NCBI GenBank assembly: GCA_965249205.1
Contig: CBDFLL010000006.1
Coordinates: 1,612,001-1,676,000, forward strand
Source: JAQBVV01 sp965249205
Lineage (GTDB): Bacteria > Acidobacteriota > Vicinamibacteria > Vicinamibacterales > UBA2999
Length of the DNA stretch: 64,000 nt
Direction of reading: 5' to 3'
Shown here one piece after another: positions 34,168 to 43,079 of this stretch. Both the position numbers and the translations under genes were made by a program. The notes under the pieces were generated by a model. That model was not told the DNA's origin. It saw only the letters and a list, made by a program, of their open reading frames with translations, and made no database searches. Every line of letters begins with the position of its first letter. Position 1 is the first letter of the stretch.

Positions 34168-34572
34168 CGTCCTCCGAAACGCCTCGACCGTGCTGATGTC
34201 CGGAGGCGCGACCCCGGCGCGCACCACCATGCCGATCTGCGACAGGGCGAGATCAACCTTGCTGCCCGCGCGCACCAACCCTCGGGTCGCGAGTTGGTCG
34301 GCGGCGGCTCCGGTCATGATCACGACATCAGCCGTCTCGCCTCGCGCCAGGCGCGTGGGAATCGCTTCCGGAGAGTCACCCATCGATGGGCCGCGCGCCG
34401 TGATCAGGCGGTGGCCGGTCGCGCGCTCGAACCGCTCAGCCAGCTCGGCATAGACCCCGAAGAATCCGGCCGAGATCATCACGTGCACGTCGGCAGCCGA
34501 CGCCGAGGTCGGGACCACCAGGACGACGGCGCCAATCGCGGCAAAACGTCGAGCGAGCGACCGTGCTTTCAT
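33775..34572 (-). CDS. molybdate-type ABC transporter substrate-binding protein
   Basis: This 265-residue periplasmic protein has a signal peptide (FAAIGAVVLVVPTSASAAD) followed by a ModA-like type II binding fold: VHVMISAGFFGVYAELAERF, RGETADVVIMTGAAADQLA, GEVAIGFQQVSELIHVPGV. No permease or ATPase gene is next to it, so its transporter partner and ligand are unknown; such orphan COG0725 proteins are common. The stop lies against the truncated amidohydrolase. Confidence 0.85.
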   Translation of the reverse strand: MKARSLARRFAAIGAVVLVVPTSASAADVHVMISAGFFGVYAELAERFERATGHRLITARGPSMGDSPEAIPTRLARGETADVVIMTGAAADQLATRGLVRAGSKVDLALSQIGMVVRAGVAPPDISTVEAFRRTLLAAESIGHSDSASGTYLSTVLFAQLGIEDQVAGKSRSVRGPPSGEPVAAVVARGEVAIGFQQVSELIHVPGVTFVGAIPAELQLETTFAGAITTAAQQPDAGLALLHFLASPEWDSMLVEAGLTPPERR

Positions 34573-34733
34573 GAAACCCTCCAACTGAGGCCGACGAAAC
34601 AACCCAAAGGGACGGGGGTGTCCGTCTGGATCCGCAGTGTACCGCAGGAGCCCGAGAGGCATGGGTCGCCCCCCACGCGCAAGACGGGGAGTGCCACGGG
34701 GGAGCGGGACGTGCGGCGAACACTGTCCGCCCG

Positions 34734-34739
34734 TATAAT
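34734..34739 (+). promoter_or_regulatory. -10 box TATAAT upstream of an alpha/beta hydrolase
   Basis: CCCGTATAATCGCGGCAACGCA resembles the kinase promoters, but the leader codons are absent. Instead a normal GAGGAGG ribosome site precedes ATG 34796, giving a 5' UTR of about 50 nt. Confidence 0.5.
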
Positions 34740-34795
34740 CGCGGCAACGCAGCCCGCCCCCACGGGCCAGGCGATGATCAACGAGGAGGACAGTT

Positions 34796-35653
34796 ATGGA
34801 TCCGATCCGACGCAAGATACTCAAAGCGGGCGCGGTGGCGACGGCGATGGCGGCAGCTCCGCGTGTGTTGGCTCAGCAGGCTGAACAGGGAGGCGCTGGC
34901 ACGTCCGTCTACGAAAGAGGTCCCGTTCGTATCAGCTACGAGGAATCCGGTTCGGGCTTCCCGTTGTTACTCATCGCCGGCGGGGGATTGAACTCAACGA
35001 TGTCCCGCCTGATCACCAGCCCCTTCAACCCGATCGCGGAGTTTAGCGACGAGTACCGCTGCATCTACGCGGATCTGCGCAACGCCAATGACGGCCAGTC
35101 GTCCGGTCCGCTGGAGATCGATCGGCCGTGGGATTCGTATGCCGATGACCAACTCGGTCTGATGGATCACCTGGGCATCGATAAATTCATGGTGCTGGGC
35201 TTTTGCATCGCCGGTCCCTTCATCTGGAACCTCATGAAGAGGGCGCCGGATCGTGTCGTCGCGGCCGTGCCTGCGCAGCCGGTCGGATTCGACCCGGATA
35301 TGCCCGACGTGATGTACGACCTCAGCTTGCGGGGCTGGGCTCAGACGTTGGTCGAGCGCCGGCCGGAGATCACGATGGAGATGGCCGAACAGTTTCTGAC
35401 CAGGATGTTCCGCACTGATGCCGACTTCCTGTTCACCGTGACACGCGATTTCGTGCGCACGTGTCAGACGCCCGTGCTGATCCTGCCGGATGATTCCGCG
35501 GCGCATTTCTACGGCGCCGCCATGGAAGCCGCGATGCTCGCGCCCAAATCCGAACTGAGCATGTTCCCGTGGAAGGTGCCGACGGAGCTGATTCCGTTGG
35601 CGGTGCGCCAGGTACGTTCGTTCCTCCGAGCGCATCGGCCTGCTGCTGCGTGA
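34796..35653 (+). CDS. exported alpha/beta hydrolase with Cys nucleophile
   Basis: This 285-residue protein has an N-terminal RRKILKAGAVATAMAAAPRVLA, a Tat-like signal. The fold has an oxyanion segment (FPLLLIAGGGLNSTM) and the nucleophile elbow LGFCIAGPF, where Cys replaces the usual Ser. His and Asp candidates lie in the last third (ILPDDSAAHFYG). The paralog at 56446-57297 has the same Cys. It may act like dienelactone-hydrolase-type enzymes, or be a binding protein; the substrate is unknown. Confidence 0.85.
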   Translation: MDPIRRKILKAGAVATAMAAAPRVLAQQAEQGGAGTSVYERGPVRISYEESGSGFPLLLIAGGGLNSTMSRLITSPFNPIAEFSDEYRCIYADLRNANDGQSSGPLEIDRPWDSYADDQLGLMDHLGIDKFMVLGFCIAGPFIWNLMKRAPDRVVAAVPAQPVGFDPDMPDVMYDLSLRGWAQTLVERRPEITMEMAEQFLTRMFRTDADFLFTVTRDFVRTCQTPVLILPDDSAAHFYGAAMEAAMLAPKSELSMFPWKVPTELIPLAVRQVRSFLRAHRPAAA

Positions 35654-35659
35654 GCGACG

Positions 35660-36328
35660 TTATGCGCTCATTTCGGCGCGTTCGGCGAGCATCCTGGTCA
35701 TGAGGTCGATCTCGGACGCCTGACTCAGCAGCACGGCGTCGGCAAACGTCCGGACGCCGGGGTGCGTGGAACGGTCGAGCACGGCTTCGGCCATCTCCAG
35801 CGCTCCCTGATGGTGCGCGATCATCAGGCTGAGAAAGAGGCGCTCGGCCTCGACGCCTGACGCCGCGGATAGCTCCGCCATCTGCGCGGGCGTCGCCATT
35901 CCCGGCATCAGGGCACCCATGGCGTGCGCCGCAGGGTCGCCCTCCTCGCCTGCGGGACCGAGGCCCATCATCCAGGTCATCGGCGGCTGGCTGCCAGCCT
36001 GTCGTAACCCCCACTCGGTCAGCCAGCCATAGAGCTGACCAGCCTGATGGCCCTGCGTCGTCGCGATGTCGTAGGCCAGCAAGCGGACGCTTTCGTCTTC
36101 CGTGCCTTCGCGGATGATCAGTGCCATTTCGACACCCTGAATATGGTGCACCTGCATGTCACGAGCGAACCCCGCTTCAGCGCTCGTGTTGCCTGGCGAG
36201 GGATTGCCGGGTGTGCTCATGCGGCCGAGCGAGTACGCCACCGCGCCCACGGCGACGGCGGTGACGAGCGCGGTGACGACGACGGCTCGCCGGCCCGGCC
36301 CCGGGCTAGGAGACTCGTCCGGGACCAT
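35660..36328 (-). CDS. DUF305 protein
   Basis: This protein of about 222 residues has an N-terminal membrane anchor (VVVTALVTAVAVGAVAYSLG) and the DUF305 signature: FARDMQVHHIQGVEMAL early and LSLMIAHHQGALEMAEAVL late, with paired His residues in a ferritin-like four-helix arrangement that may bind metal. Start Met at 36328 (MVPDESP) or 36340. It overlaps the end of the DUF3105 gene by about 23 nt, so the two are co-transcribed. Confidence 0.85.
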   Translation of the reverse strand: MVPDESPSPGPGRRAVVVTALVTAVAVGAVAYSLGRMSTPGNPSPGNTSAEAGFARDMQVHHIQGVEMALIIREGTEDESVRLLAYDIATTQGHQAGQLYGWLTEWGLRQAGSQPPMTWMMGLGPAGEEGDPAAHAMGALMPGMATPAQMAELSAASGVEAERLFLSLMIAHHQGALEMAEAVLDRSTHPGVRTFADAVLLSQASEIDLMTRMLAERAEMSA

Positions 36329-37046
36329 CGATCCCCCCACTGCACAACGCGCCGGGTTCTGGAACGTTCTGGCTGCGCCAGTACTCTTCGAAGAACATCG
36401 GGATGCGCTCGTCGGCAGCCGTGTCTACGCTCAACTGGACATTCCAGGCGCTGAGTACGATCGGCGCGGGCAGGCCCGAGAAGGGCGAGAGGATCACATA
36501 GCTGGACGGCAGGTGCATGCGGAGGGCCTCGAGCTCAGTTGGGCTCAGCCCTGGGTCGTAGGTGACCCAAACCGCACCGTGCTCCAGCGCGTGCACCCCG
36601 TACACGTTCGCGACCGGCTCGCTGTAAATGCCGCAGTTCAGCCAGACGGGATTGTGTTCGCCCCCGGCCGGAGGCGTCTGTGGGTAGGTCACCGAACCGG
36701 TGACGTGCCCGGTCCCATTCGTGTACCGTTGCACCCCCTCGATCAGCGTTCCGGCGCTGCCGGGGGAGTAACTCGCAAACTCGGGAGTGAATACGTACGC
36801 AGCGACGAGCAGCGCGACCCCGGCGGCCGCCGCACCGACCTTCGTGAGCCGTCGCTTCAGCTCCCCCCGCTTCCTCTTCTGGTACGACGCCTCCACCCGC
36901 GCTGCGCGCCGGGCTTCGCGCTCCTGCTTCGCGGCGTTCTTCGCGCCGGCGTCCTTCGTGCCGCCCTGATCCCGCGATGTGGGCATCCCGCGCTTCGACC
37001 GGCGGCTCACACTAGACCTTTCGTCAACGCGCTGCTCCTGAATCAA
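36306..37046 (-). CDS. DUF3105 protein
   Basis: This 246-residue protein has a Lys/Arg-rich cytoplasmic start (KQEREARRAARVEASYQKRK), one membrane segment (VGAAAAGVALLVAAYVF) and a DUF3105 ectodomain with VTYPQTPPAGGEHNPVWLNC, NVYGVHALEHGAVWVTYDPG and the His/Cys residues typical of the family. The usual partner is DUF305, which follows here. From memory this pair is frequent in Actinobacteria, so horizontal origin is possible. The start is uncertain; Met near 36986 is an alternative. Confidence 0.82.
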   Translation of the reverse strand: MIQEQRVDERSSVSRRSKRGMPTSRDQGGTKDAGAKNAAKQEREARRAARVEASYQKRKRGELKRRLTKVGAAAAGVALLVAAYVFTPEFASYSPGSAGTLIEGVQRYTNGTGHVTGSVTYPQTPPAGGEHNPVWLNCGIYSEPVANVYGVHALEHGAVWVTYDPGLSPTELEALRMHLPSSYVILSPFSGLPAPIVLSAWNVQLSVDTAADERIPMFFEEYWRSQNVPEPGALCSGGIDGPGRVS

Positions 37047-37110
37047 TCATTCTTGGCCGTCCAGTTCGTCGCCGTCACGGCGTTGATGATGGTCCGATCG
37101 ACAGCCACCT

Positions 37111-37926
37111 CTAGTCGCGCGCGATGCCGCCGTCGCTGTTGCCGCCGGTCGCATTGTCCTGCGTGGCGGGGTCTGGCCCTCGGCCCTCCCTGAACAACCG
37201 TTCTGATGCACGCATGTTCGACAGCATGCCCAGCAAGCCCTGGCCCTGGCCGGAGTCGTGATAGATGCCCACCTGCCCCGGCGACTGCACGATGCGATAC
37301 GTCGCGCCCAGGTTCGGCATGGTCGACCCGAAACAGCGTTCGGTGGTCTGCCGATCCTCGGGGCCGTCCGCGCGGTTCATTCGCGCGACGTTGTAGATCG
37401 GCGGCGGCTCGCTCCTGCGCGGAGAGGTCGGCCCGGGCCGTCCGCCCGATGTGCCCTGGAGCAGCGCCTGGAGATACTCGCGCATACCTTCCGTCCGCTC
37501 TTGGCCCTCAGCCGTGAGTGGCGGGATCCGGCCGTCCGGCGGATCAACGATGAGCGAAGTCCGCCCATCAACCAGTTGTTCCGGCGGCGCCAGCCAGTGC
37601 TGGTTGTAGGCCTGCGCGACGTCCCGCTCCGTCCCTCTCTCCGAACGGTCGTCTCGACCCGGGCGCCCGAGCACGTCCGCTTCGACCGCCGCCGCTTCCT
37701 CCGGGGTCAGCACGGGCCGGTCGGCGAACGCGGCAGGACGTTCGAGCGGCGTCAGCGTCGCGCCATTCCAGATGCCTTGCAAGTCGGGTTCGCCCCAGGG
37801 CGTACGGATGCCGGCCGCCGACTGTGTGTCCCCGGGCGTCTCGGTCTGTTGTGCCACGACGGCGACCATCGCAAGCACTGAGGCGGCGACAATCGTCAGC
37901 GGCAGGGCAAAGCGTCGATGCTTCAT
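37111..37926 (-). CDS. secreted PDFSGIW-family protein, internally deleted copy
   Basis: This 271-residue protein has a signal peptide (FALPLTIVAASVLAMVAVVAQ) and then TPWGEPDLQGIWNGATLTPL. It is almost identical to the full copy at 40728-41873, but 330 bp corresponding to 40854-41183 are missing, exactly 110 codons. The frame is kept, with GQGQG joined directly to LLGMLSNM. The lost part contains the conserved GRWEGDTLRID strand and the RPWTIE segment, so the domain is probably not functional. Family function is unknown. Confidence 0.8.
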   Translation of the reverse strand: MKHRRFALPLTIVAASVLAMVAVVAQQTETPGDTQSAAGIRTPWGEPDLQGIWNGATLTPLERPAAFADRPVLTPEEAAAVEADVLGRPGRDDRSERGTERDVAQAYNQHWLAPPEQLVDGRTSLIVDPPDGRIPPLTAEGQERTEGMREYLQALLQGTSGGRPGPTSPRRSEPPPIYNVARMNRADGPEDRQTTERCFGSTMPNLGATYRIVQSPGQVGIYHDSGQGQGLLGMLSNMRASERLFREGRGPDPATQDNATGGNSDGGIARD

Positions 37927-38056
37927 GGCAGTCTCGGGTGTATCGAGGTTTCGTAGGGACGGAATCGACGCCAGTAGACACTCTCAAACCAGGACTGTCA
38001 ACTTATCCGACCTGAACGGCACGGACGTCGTGTTTGACTTGATCGGGCGCGCGGCT

Positions 38057-38445
38057 TTACGGCCTCGGGGCGCCGGTGCCAGACGAGCCCAGGAACAGCG
38101 TCGTGCCGTCGGGCAGGGTGAGGTCGCCGCCGTTCGCCCGGCGGGAGCCGTCCTTCGAGCGGTACCCATCGACCACGATCCTGGTGCCGGGCAGCAGCGC
38201 TTCTTTCGTGAAACCGCGGCGGAACAACACGTTCGGCGTGCCGGCCTCGATCGCCCACTTCTCAATCGTCCCGTCGGCCAGCTCCACATTCACATGAATC
38301 CAGACGTGCGGATTGACCCATTCCGTTCTGGTGATCGTGGCGTTCTCGAACCTCACGGGCTGGTTCGCATCGACTTCGGCGGCGAAGGCATGATGCGCCG
38401 ACACCGTCGCGGGAGCAAGAGCGATGCCCATCCCGGCACCCACGG
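38057..38445 (-). pseudogene. DUF6152 protein, copy A without its native signal peptide
   Basis: The frame matches copy B (43080-43502) from the stop up to VGAGMGIALAPATVSAHHAF and continues PHVWIHVNVELADGTIEKW. Upstream of about 38445 the homology ends and the original start (MLKVPALG in copy B) is absent. The frame stays open to 38590 with an unrelated Arg-rich extension lacking a signal peptide. Export is doubtful, so it is listed as a probable pseudogene. Confidence 0.65.
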
Positions 38446-38838
38446 CGCCGGCGGTGGCCTGAGAGCCGGACCGCAACTGCAGCCGCGTGTAACGGCGTGC
38501 AACTACCCTCACCCGACGCGCGTCCCTCGGCGGAGCGCCCTCCCCCACGGCCGAAGAGCCTTCCATTTCGAAGGCCAGCGCAAGTGGCACGCACGTTGCT
38601 CATACAACTGCGCGCCTCCCCCCGGGCGTCACGAAAGCCAATGATAGTGACGTTCAAATCGCTGCATAGCGAGTCGCCCATCGTCGTGGCCCGGTGGTTT
38701 TTCCCCAGGAAAAGGGCCGAACAGCCTCAACAGTCAACTCAAGCAGTGCGGAGCGAAAGAGGCAGAGACGTACCCTCGAGTCTCGATCGCCTGATCACAG
38801 ATCTCTCCGCCCATCCACGTTTCTGTGATTCCCGACGC

Positions 38839-40521
38839 ATGGATGCGGTGCTCGCGAGCCCGGCGTCTCTCCTGCCTGGCGGCGTGTCTCGGCCAGAGGA
38901 GAAACGCCTTCTGGGCCGGGCACCCCGGCTCCACTCCACCGCGCTCCTGGATCCGGTCCTTCTGCAGCCAAGACGCGCAACTAGCGGGTTCATAGCCCTC
39001 TGGCTGGCCCTCGTTCTTGTGCTCGGGGCGCCGGCAGCCTTCGCGCAAGAGCCGGACCCGCTCCAACCGTCGTCCGGGAACCAGGAGCGTGACGGGGACG
39101 AGAGCGAGGATGACGAAGAGGAAACGGGCGACGCAGTCGGTGGCGGTGCAGCGAACGGAACGGTTCCGTTGTTTGCCGAAGCCCAGGCACCCCAACAGAA
39201 CCTCGTGCTGATTACTCCCGCTCCAACGCCGGAGGAATCCGAAGAAGATGACGGCGCCAGCGACGACGCAACTTCATCCGTTGCGGCCGGCGGCCTTGTC
39301 CCGGGCCCCCCGGGGCCGATCGGATCGCAAGGGCCAGCCGGACCGGCGGGCTCGCCGGGGCTGCAGGGGCCCGCGGGGCCGGCAGGATCACAGGGACCCC
39401 AGGGCGTCCCCGGCATGCTTGGATTCCCGGGAGCCCCTGGCGAACGGGGTCAGCCGGGGCCGACAGGCCTCCAGGGTGAGCGCGGGCAGCAGGGTGAAGT
39501 CGGCCCGCGGGGGCTGGCGGGCATCGCGGGGGCTATCGGTCCACAGGGGCTGGAAGGCCTAGCTGGCGCAACGGGCCAGGCCGGTCCGCAAGGACCACAG
39601 GGAGAGCAGGGCCCCAAGGGAGACGCTGGCGAGATGGGCGTCCAGGGGGTGCAGGGCACGGCGGGGGCCGACGGTGCTGATGGTGCCGCAGGCGCGACTG
39701 GAGCGCAGGGCGCGCAAGGGCCGCAAGGAACAGCGGGCGCCGACGGTGCCGATGGTGCCGCCGGCGCGACCGGCGCGCAGGGACCGCAAGGCACGGCTGG
39801 CGCACAAGGACCTGCCGGCGCGACTGGAGCGCAGGGCGCGCAAGGGCCGCAAGGAACAGCGGGCGCCGACGGTGCTGATGGCGCTGCAGGCGCGACCGGC
39901 GCGCAGGGACCGCAAGGCACGGCTGGCGCCGACGGCGCCGATGGGGCCGCAGGCGCAACTGGCACACAGGGGCCAGCCGGCCCGACCGGCGCGCAAGGTT
40001 CTGCCGGGCTCACCGGCCCGCAGGGCGCCCAGGGCGCCACGGGTGCGCAGGGTCCCGCTGGGCCAGGCTCGGTCGGAACTGCCTACGTCATCCCCGGGAA
40101 CGACTCCGGTGGAGGGAACGACTTCCTGGAACTCCTGACAGCGAACTCGCACATCAAGCTCCTCATCTGGTGCAACCAGGACGCGAACGGCGCGTACTGG
40201 ATGGCGAACGATGCATCCGTGACGGCCGGGTCGGTGACGATCATCAACACAGTGGTCGTCACCAGCAAGGACGACAGCTTGCATCCGATGTTCTACAAGG
40301 ATCTGGCGTTCGGTGGCGGCGCACAGGACGCGGCACTCGAAGATGGCGGAGACAACGACGGCGGAAAGATGGGGTGGAACGCGAAGTTCACCGCGATCGA
40401 AGGAGCGACGATCACCAGGTGGGATGTGACCCTCAACAACTTCCCGACCAAAGACTCCGACTGCGATGTCGTCGTATATGCCGACAACGCAGGCGCCGCA
40501 AGCGTCGTCGTAGTTCCCTAG
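38839..40521 (+). CDS. secreted collagen-like protein
   Basis: This protein is about 560 residues. A signal segment (GFIALWLALVLVLGAPAAFAQ) lies at residues 50-70, followed by an acidic Gln/Glu/Asp linker, about 86 Gly-X-Y triplets from residue 155 to 412 (GPPGPIGSQGPAGPAG and similar) and a 145-residue C-terminal domain with LIWCNQDANGAYW that may trimerise or bind. Within the triplets a GADGADGAAGATGAQG unit recurs four times. The start is uncertain: ATG 38839 is the best in-frame choice, and the codons between it and the signal pass through a CTAG-bounded palindromic element. It is likely a surface fibre. Confidence 0.82.
   Translation: MDAVLASPASLLPGGVSRPEEKRLLGRAPRLHSTALLDPVLLQPRRATSGFIALWLALVLVLGAPAAFAQEPDPLQPSSGNQERDGDESEDDEEETGDAVGGGAANGTVPLFAEAQAPQQNLVLITPAPTPEESEEDDGASDDATSSVAAGGLVPGPPGPIGSQGPAGPAGSPGLQGPAGPAGSQGPQGVPGMLGFPGAPGERGQPGPTGLQGERGQQGEVGPRGLAGIAGAIGPQGLEGLAGATGQAGPQGPQGEQGPKGDAGEMGVQGVQGTAGADGADGAAGATGAQGAQGPQGTAGADGADGAAGATGAQGPQGTAGAQGPAGATGAQGAQGPQGTAGADGADGAAGATGAQGPQGTAGADGADGAAGATGTQGPAGPTGAQGSAGLTGPQGAQGATGAQGPAGPGSVGTAYVIPGNDSGGGNDFLELLTANSHIKLLIWCNQDANGAYWMANDASVTAGSVTIINTVVVTSKDDSLHPMFYKDLAFGGGAQDAALEDGGDNDGGKMGWNAKFTAIEGATITRWDVTLNNFPTKDSDCDVVVYADNAGAASVVVVP
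38881..38984 (+). repeat. CTAG-bounded palindromic element, copy A
   Basis: The left end is GGCGTGTCTCGGCC; the right end AGCCAAGACGCG followed by CAACTAG is its imperfect complement. About 100 bp. It shares both ends and the frame DPVLLQPRRATS with copy B at 46077. The collagen-like gene's signal peptide begins immediately after its right end, and the reading frame passes through it. Confidence 0.6.
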
Positions 40522-40625
40522 CGCGGAATTGACTGGTACTTCGTCACGGCCGCGGAGTGGTGGAGCAGCACCGGACACCATCGGTGCCTCGCCCAGTGAG
40601 GACTAAGGGCTCCCTGGGAAGCGCT

Positions 40626-40731
40626 CTAGCGCGTTTTCGCTTGTCGGCAGTACTCGGATGTGCGACTGCGTCGAGATACCAGGAGGTGCCACACGCTGGC
40701 CGTTGCTGTGAAGAACTCGAAAACGCGCTAG
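40626..40731. repeat. 106-bp inverted-repeat element bounded by CTAG
   Basis: The ends CTAGCGCGTTTTCG (40626-40639) and CGAAAACGCGCTAG (40718-40731) are perfect complements. The right CTAG contains the TAG stop of the minus-strand PDFSGIW gene. Copy A of that gene at 37111 has CTAG at the same place without the element, so CTAG looks like the target and was duplicated. There is no ORF inside. It is likely a small non-autonomous element. Confidence 0.65.
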
Positions 40732-41873
40732 TCGCGTGCGATGCCGCCGTCGCTATTGCCGCCGGTCGCGTTGTCCTGCGTGGCGGGGTCTGGCCCTCGG
40801 CCCTCCCGGAACAACCGTTCTGATGCCCGCATGTTCGACAGCATGCCCAGCAACCCGTAGTTGCCCTCGTGGCACGTGGACTCGTAGACCTGGTTCGGCT
40901 GGTCCGGCTGCTTCTGCAGGGCCGTCTCGATCGTCCACGGCCGTGTCCAGGTCGTGGGATCCTCGACCGTCACGCGATACGTGATTCGGGTGTCCGACAC
41001 GCGCGTGAGCCGTTCGACGAGGCGCAGGTTCTCGCGTGAGCCGCGGAAATCCATCTTCTGTGTGAAATTGGCGGTGTCGATTCGGAGCGTGTCCCCTTCC
41101 CAACGCCCGCGGGAATCGCCGTGCAGGAGCCGGATCTTCGACGGCAGGTGAGCGGATCCGTCAACCGGTATTGTGCGGATGAAGCCCTGGCCCTGGCCGG
41201 AGTCGTGATAGATGCCCACCTGCCCCGGCGACTGCACGATGCGATACGTCGCGCCCAGGTTCGGCATGGTCGACCCGAAACAGCGTTCGGTGGTCTGCCG
41301 ATCCTCGGGGCCGTCCGCGCGGTTCATTCGCGCGACGTTGTAGATCGGCGGCGGCTCGCTCCTGCGCGGAGAGGTCGGCCCGGGCCGTCCGCCCGATGTG
41401 CCCTGGAGCAGCGCCTGGAGATACTCGCGCATACCTTCCGTCCGCTCTTGGCCCTCAGCCGTGAGTGGCGGGATCCGGCCGTCCGGCGGATCAACGATGA
41501 GCGAAGTCCGCCCATCAACCAGTTGTTCCGGCGGCGCCAGCCAGTGCTGGTTGTAGGCCTGCGCGACGTCCCGCTCCGTCCCTCTCTCCGAACGGTCGTC
41601 TCGACCCGGGCGCCCGAGCACGTCCGCTTCGACCGCCGCCGCTTCCTCCGGGGTCAGCACGGGCCGGTCGGCGAACGCGGCAGGACGTTCGAGCGGCGTC
41701 AGCGTCGCGCCATTCCAGATGCCTTGCAAGTCGGGTTCGCCCCAGGGCGTACGGATGCCGGCCGCCGACTGTGTGTCCCCGGGCGTCTCGGTCTGTTGTG
41801 CCACGACGGCGACCATCGCAAGCACTGAGGCGGCGACAATCGTCAGCGGCAGGGCAAAGCGTCGATGCTTCAT
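40728..41873 (-). CDS. secreted PDFSGIW-family protein, full-length copy
   Basis: This 381-residue protein has a signal peptide ending VVAQQ, then EPDLQGIWNGATLTPLERPA, DPPDGRIPPLTAEGQER, QSPGQVGIYHDSGQG, the conserved GRWEGDTLRIDTANFT strand, ERLTRVSDTRITYRVTVEDP and RPWTIETAL. A late CHEGNYG motif matches the Cys of relatives. This family is abundant in Acidobacteria and has no established function; a lipocalin-like or periplasmic binding fold is conceivable. It pairs with DUF6152 here and elsewhere in the window. Confidence 0.82.
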   Translation of the reverse strand: MKHRRFALPLTIVAASVLAMVAVVAQQTETPGDTQSAAGIRTPWGEPDLQGIWNGATLTPLERPAAFADRPVLTPEEAAAVEADVLGRPGRDDRSERGTERDVAQAYNQHWLAPPEQLVDGRTSLIVDPPDGRIPPLTAEGQERTEGMREYLQALLQGTSGGRPGPTSPRRSEPPPIYNVARMNRADGPEDRQTTERCFGSTMPNLGATYRIVQSPGQVGIYHDSGQGQGFIRTIPVDGSAHLPSKIRLLHGDSRGRWEGDTLRIDTANFTQKMDFRGSRENLRLVERLTRVSDTRITYRVTVEDPTTWTRPWTIETALQKQPDQPNQVYESTCHEGNYGLLGMLSNMRASERLFREGRGPDPATQDNATGGNSDGGIARD

Positions 41874-42055
41874 GGCAGTCTCGGGTGTATCGAGGTTTCG
41901 TAGGGACGGAATCGACGCCAGTAGACACTCTCAAACCAGGACTGTCAACTTATCCGACCTGAACGGCACGGACGTCGTGTTTGACTTGATCGATCGACTT
42001 CTCGTACAACGTCGCTGGAACCGATTGGGTCGTGTTCGTAACAGGAGCGCCAGAC

Positions 42056-43051
42056 ATGCGAAGCCCGTTCATATACATCGCGAGTACCGTCGTCGCGCTT
42101 GCGGTCATTGCTGCTGTGTTCGTCTTTCGGTCTGGCTCGCTCGACGACCCTGGCGGATCGCCCGGCCAGATGGCGCGTACGATCGACGGTAAGCCCGACT
42201 TCAGCGGTATCTGGCAGGCGAACTCATCGGCACACTGGGACCTCCTCAGTCACGACGCGCGCCCGATCGTGGGGCAATCAGGCGCCTATCCCGACGTGCC
42301 GGTGCTTGCCGCACCCGTCGTGGCGCTCGGCACCATCGGGTGGGTTCGAGCCGATGTGGGCGTCGTCGAGGGCGACGAAATTCCCTATCTGCCGTGGGCA
42401 GCCGCCAGACAACAGGAGAATCTCGCCAACGCTCTCGACCGCGACCCCGAGATCCGTTGCTACCTGCCGGGCGTGCCGCGCGCGATGTACATGCCGCATA
42501 AGTTCCAGATCATCCAGGGGACCACGAAGGTGTTGATGGCGTTCGAGTTCAGAAACGCTGACCGCACGATCCATCTGGATGACGTGGCGCTGTATCCAGC
42601 CGACGCCTACATGGGCCACTCGGTCGGGCGCTGGGAGGGCGACACGCTGGTGGTCGACGTGACACGGTTCACGCCCTACACCTGGTTCGACCGGTCCGGC
42701 AACTTCCACAGCGACGGTCTGCACGTGGTGGAGCGGTACACACCCCTGGGTCGCGACGCGATCCAGTACGAAGCAACGATCGAGGACCCACAGGTCTTTA
42801 CGCGACCGTGGACGATTCGACTCCCGCTCTACCGGCGTCTCGAACCAGACGCGCGAATCATCCCGTTCCGGTGCATGGAAATGGCGGAGGAAACCGCTCT
42901 GGGGCATCTGCGGCGCACGCCGCTCGTGGAGCGCTGGGAAGGGAAGACGATGGCCATTGACGTGACGCGGAGCGTCCCCCAGGCAGAGGAAGAACTCTAC
43001 CAGCTCCAGATTTCGGGGAATCCGCCGGAGGCGGCCGGGGATCCGCGCTGA
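42056..43051 (+). CDS. membrane-anchored PDFSGIW-family protein
   Basis: This 331-residue protein has an N-terminal anchor (FIYIASTVVALAVIAAVFVF), then TIDGKPDFSGIWQANSSAHW, RCYLPGVPRAMYMPHKFQI, SVGRWEGDTLVVDVTRFT, EATIEDPQVFTRPWTI and PFRCMEMAEE. It starts at ATG 42056 behind ACAGGAGCGCC. It lies divergent from the full-length paralog and convergent with DUF6152 copy B. The equivalent gene is missing from segment A, where the flanks are joined at GATC. Confidence 0.82.
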   Translation: MRSPFIYIASTVVALAVIAAVFVFRSGSLDDPGGSPGQMARTIDGKPDFSGIWQANSSAHWDLLSHDARPIVGQSGAYPDVPVLAAPVVALGTIGWVRADVGVVEGDEIPYLPWAAARQQENLANALDRDPEIRCYLPGVPRAMYMPHKFQIIQGTTKVLMAFEFRNADRTIHLDDVALYPADAYMGHSVGRWEGDTLVVDVTRFTPYTWFDRSGNFHSDGLHVVERYTPLGRDAIQYEATIEDPQVFTRPWTIRLPLYRRLEPDARIIPFRCMEMAEETALGHLRRTPLVERWEGKTMAIDVTRSVPQAEEELYQLQISGNPPEAAGDPR

Positions 43052-43079
43052 CCTCGGCCTCTAGATCGGGCGCGCGGCT

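Noticed and set aside
39660..39980. CRISPR-like or minisatellite array in the repeats near 39.7 kb
   Set aside because: The repeats are coding Gly-X-Y units in frame with a collagen-like protein; no constant repeat with unique spacers and no cas genes.
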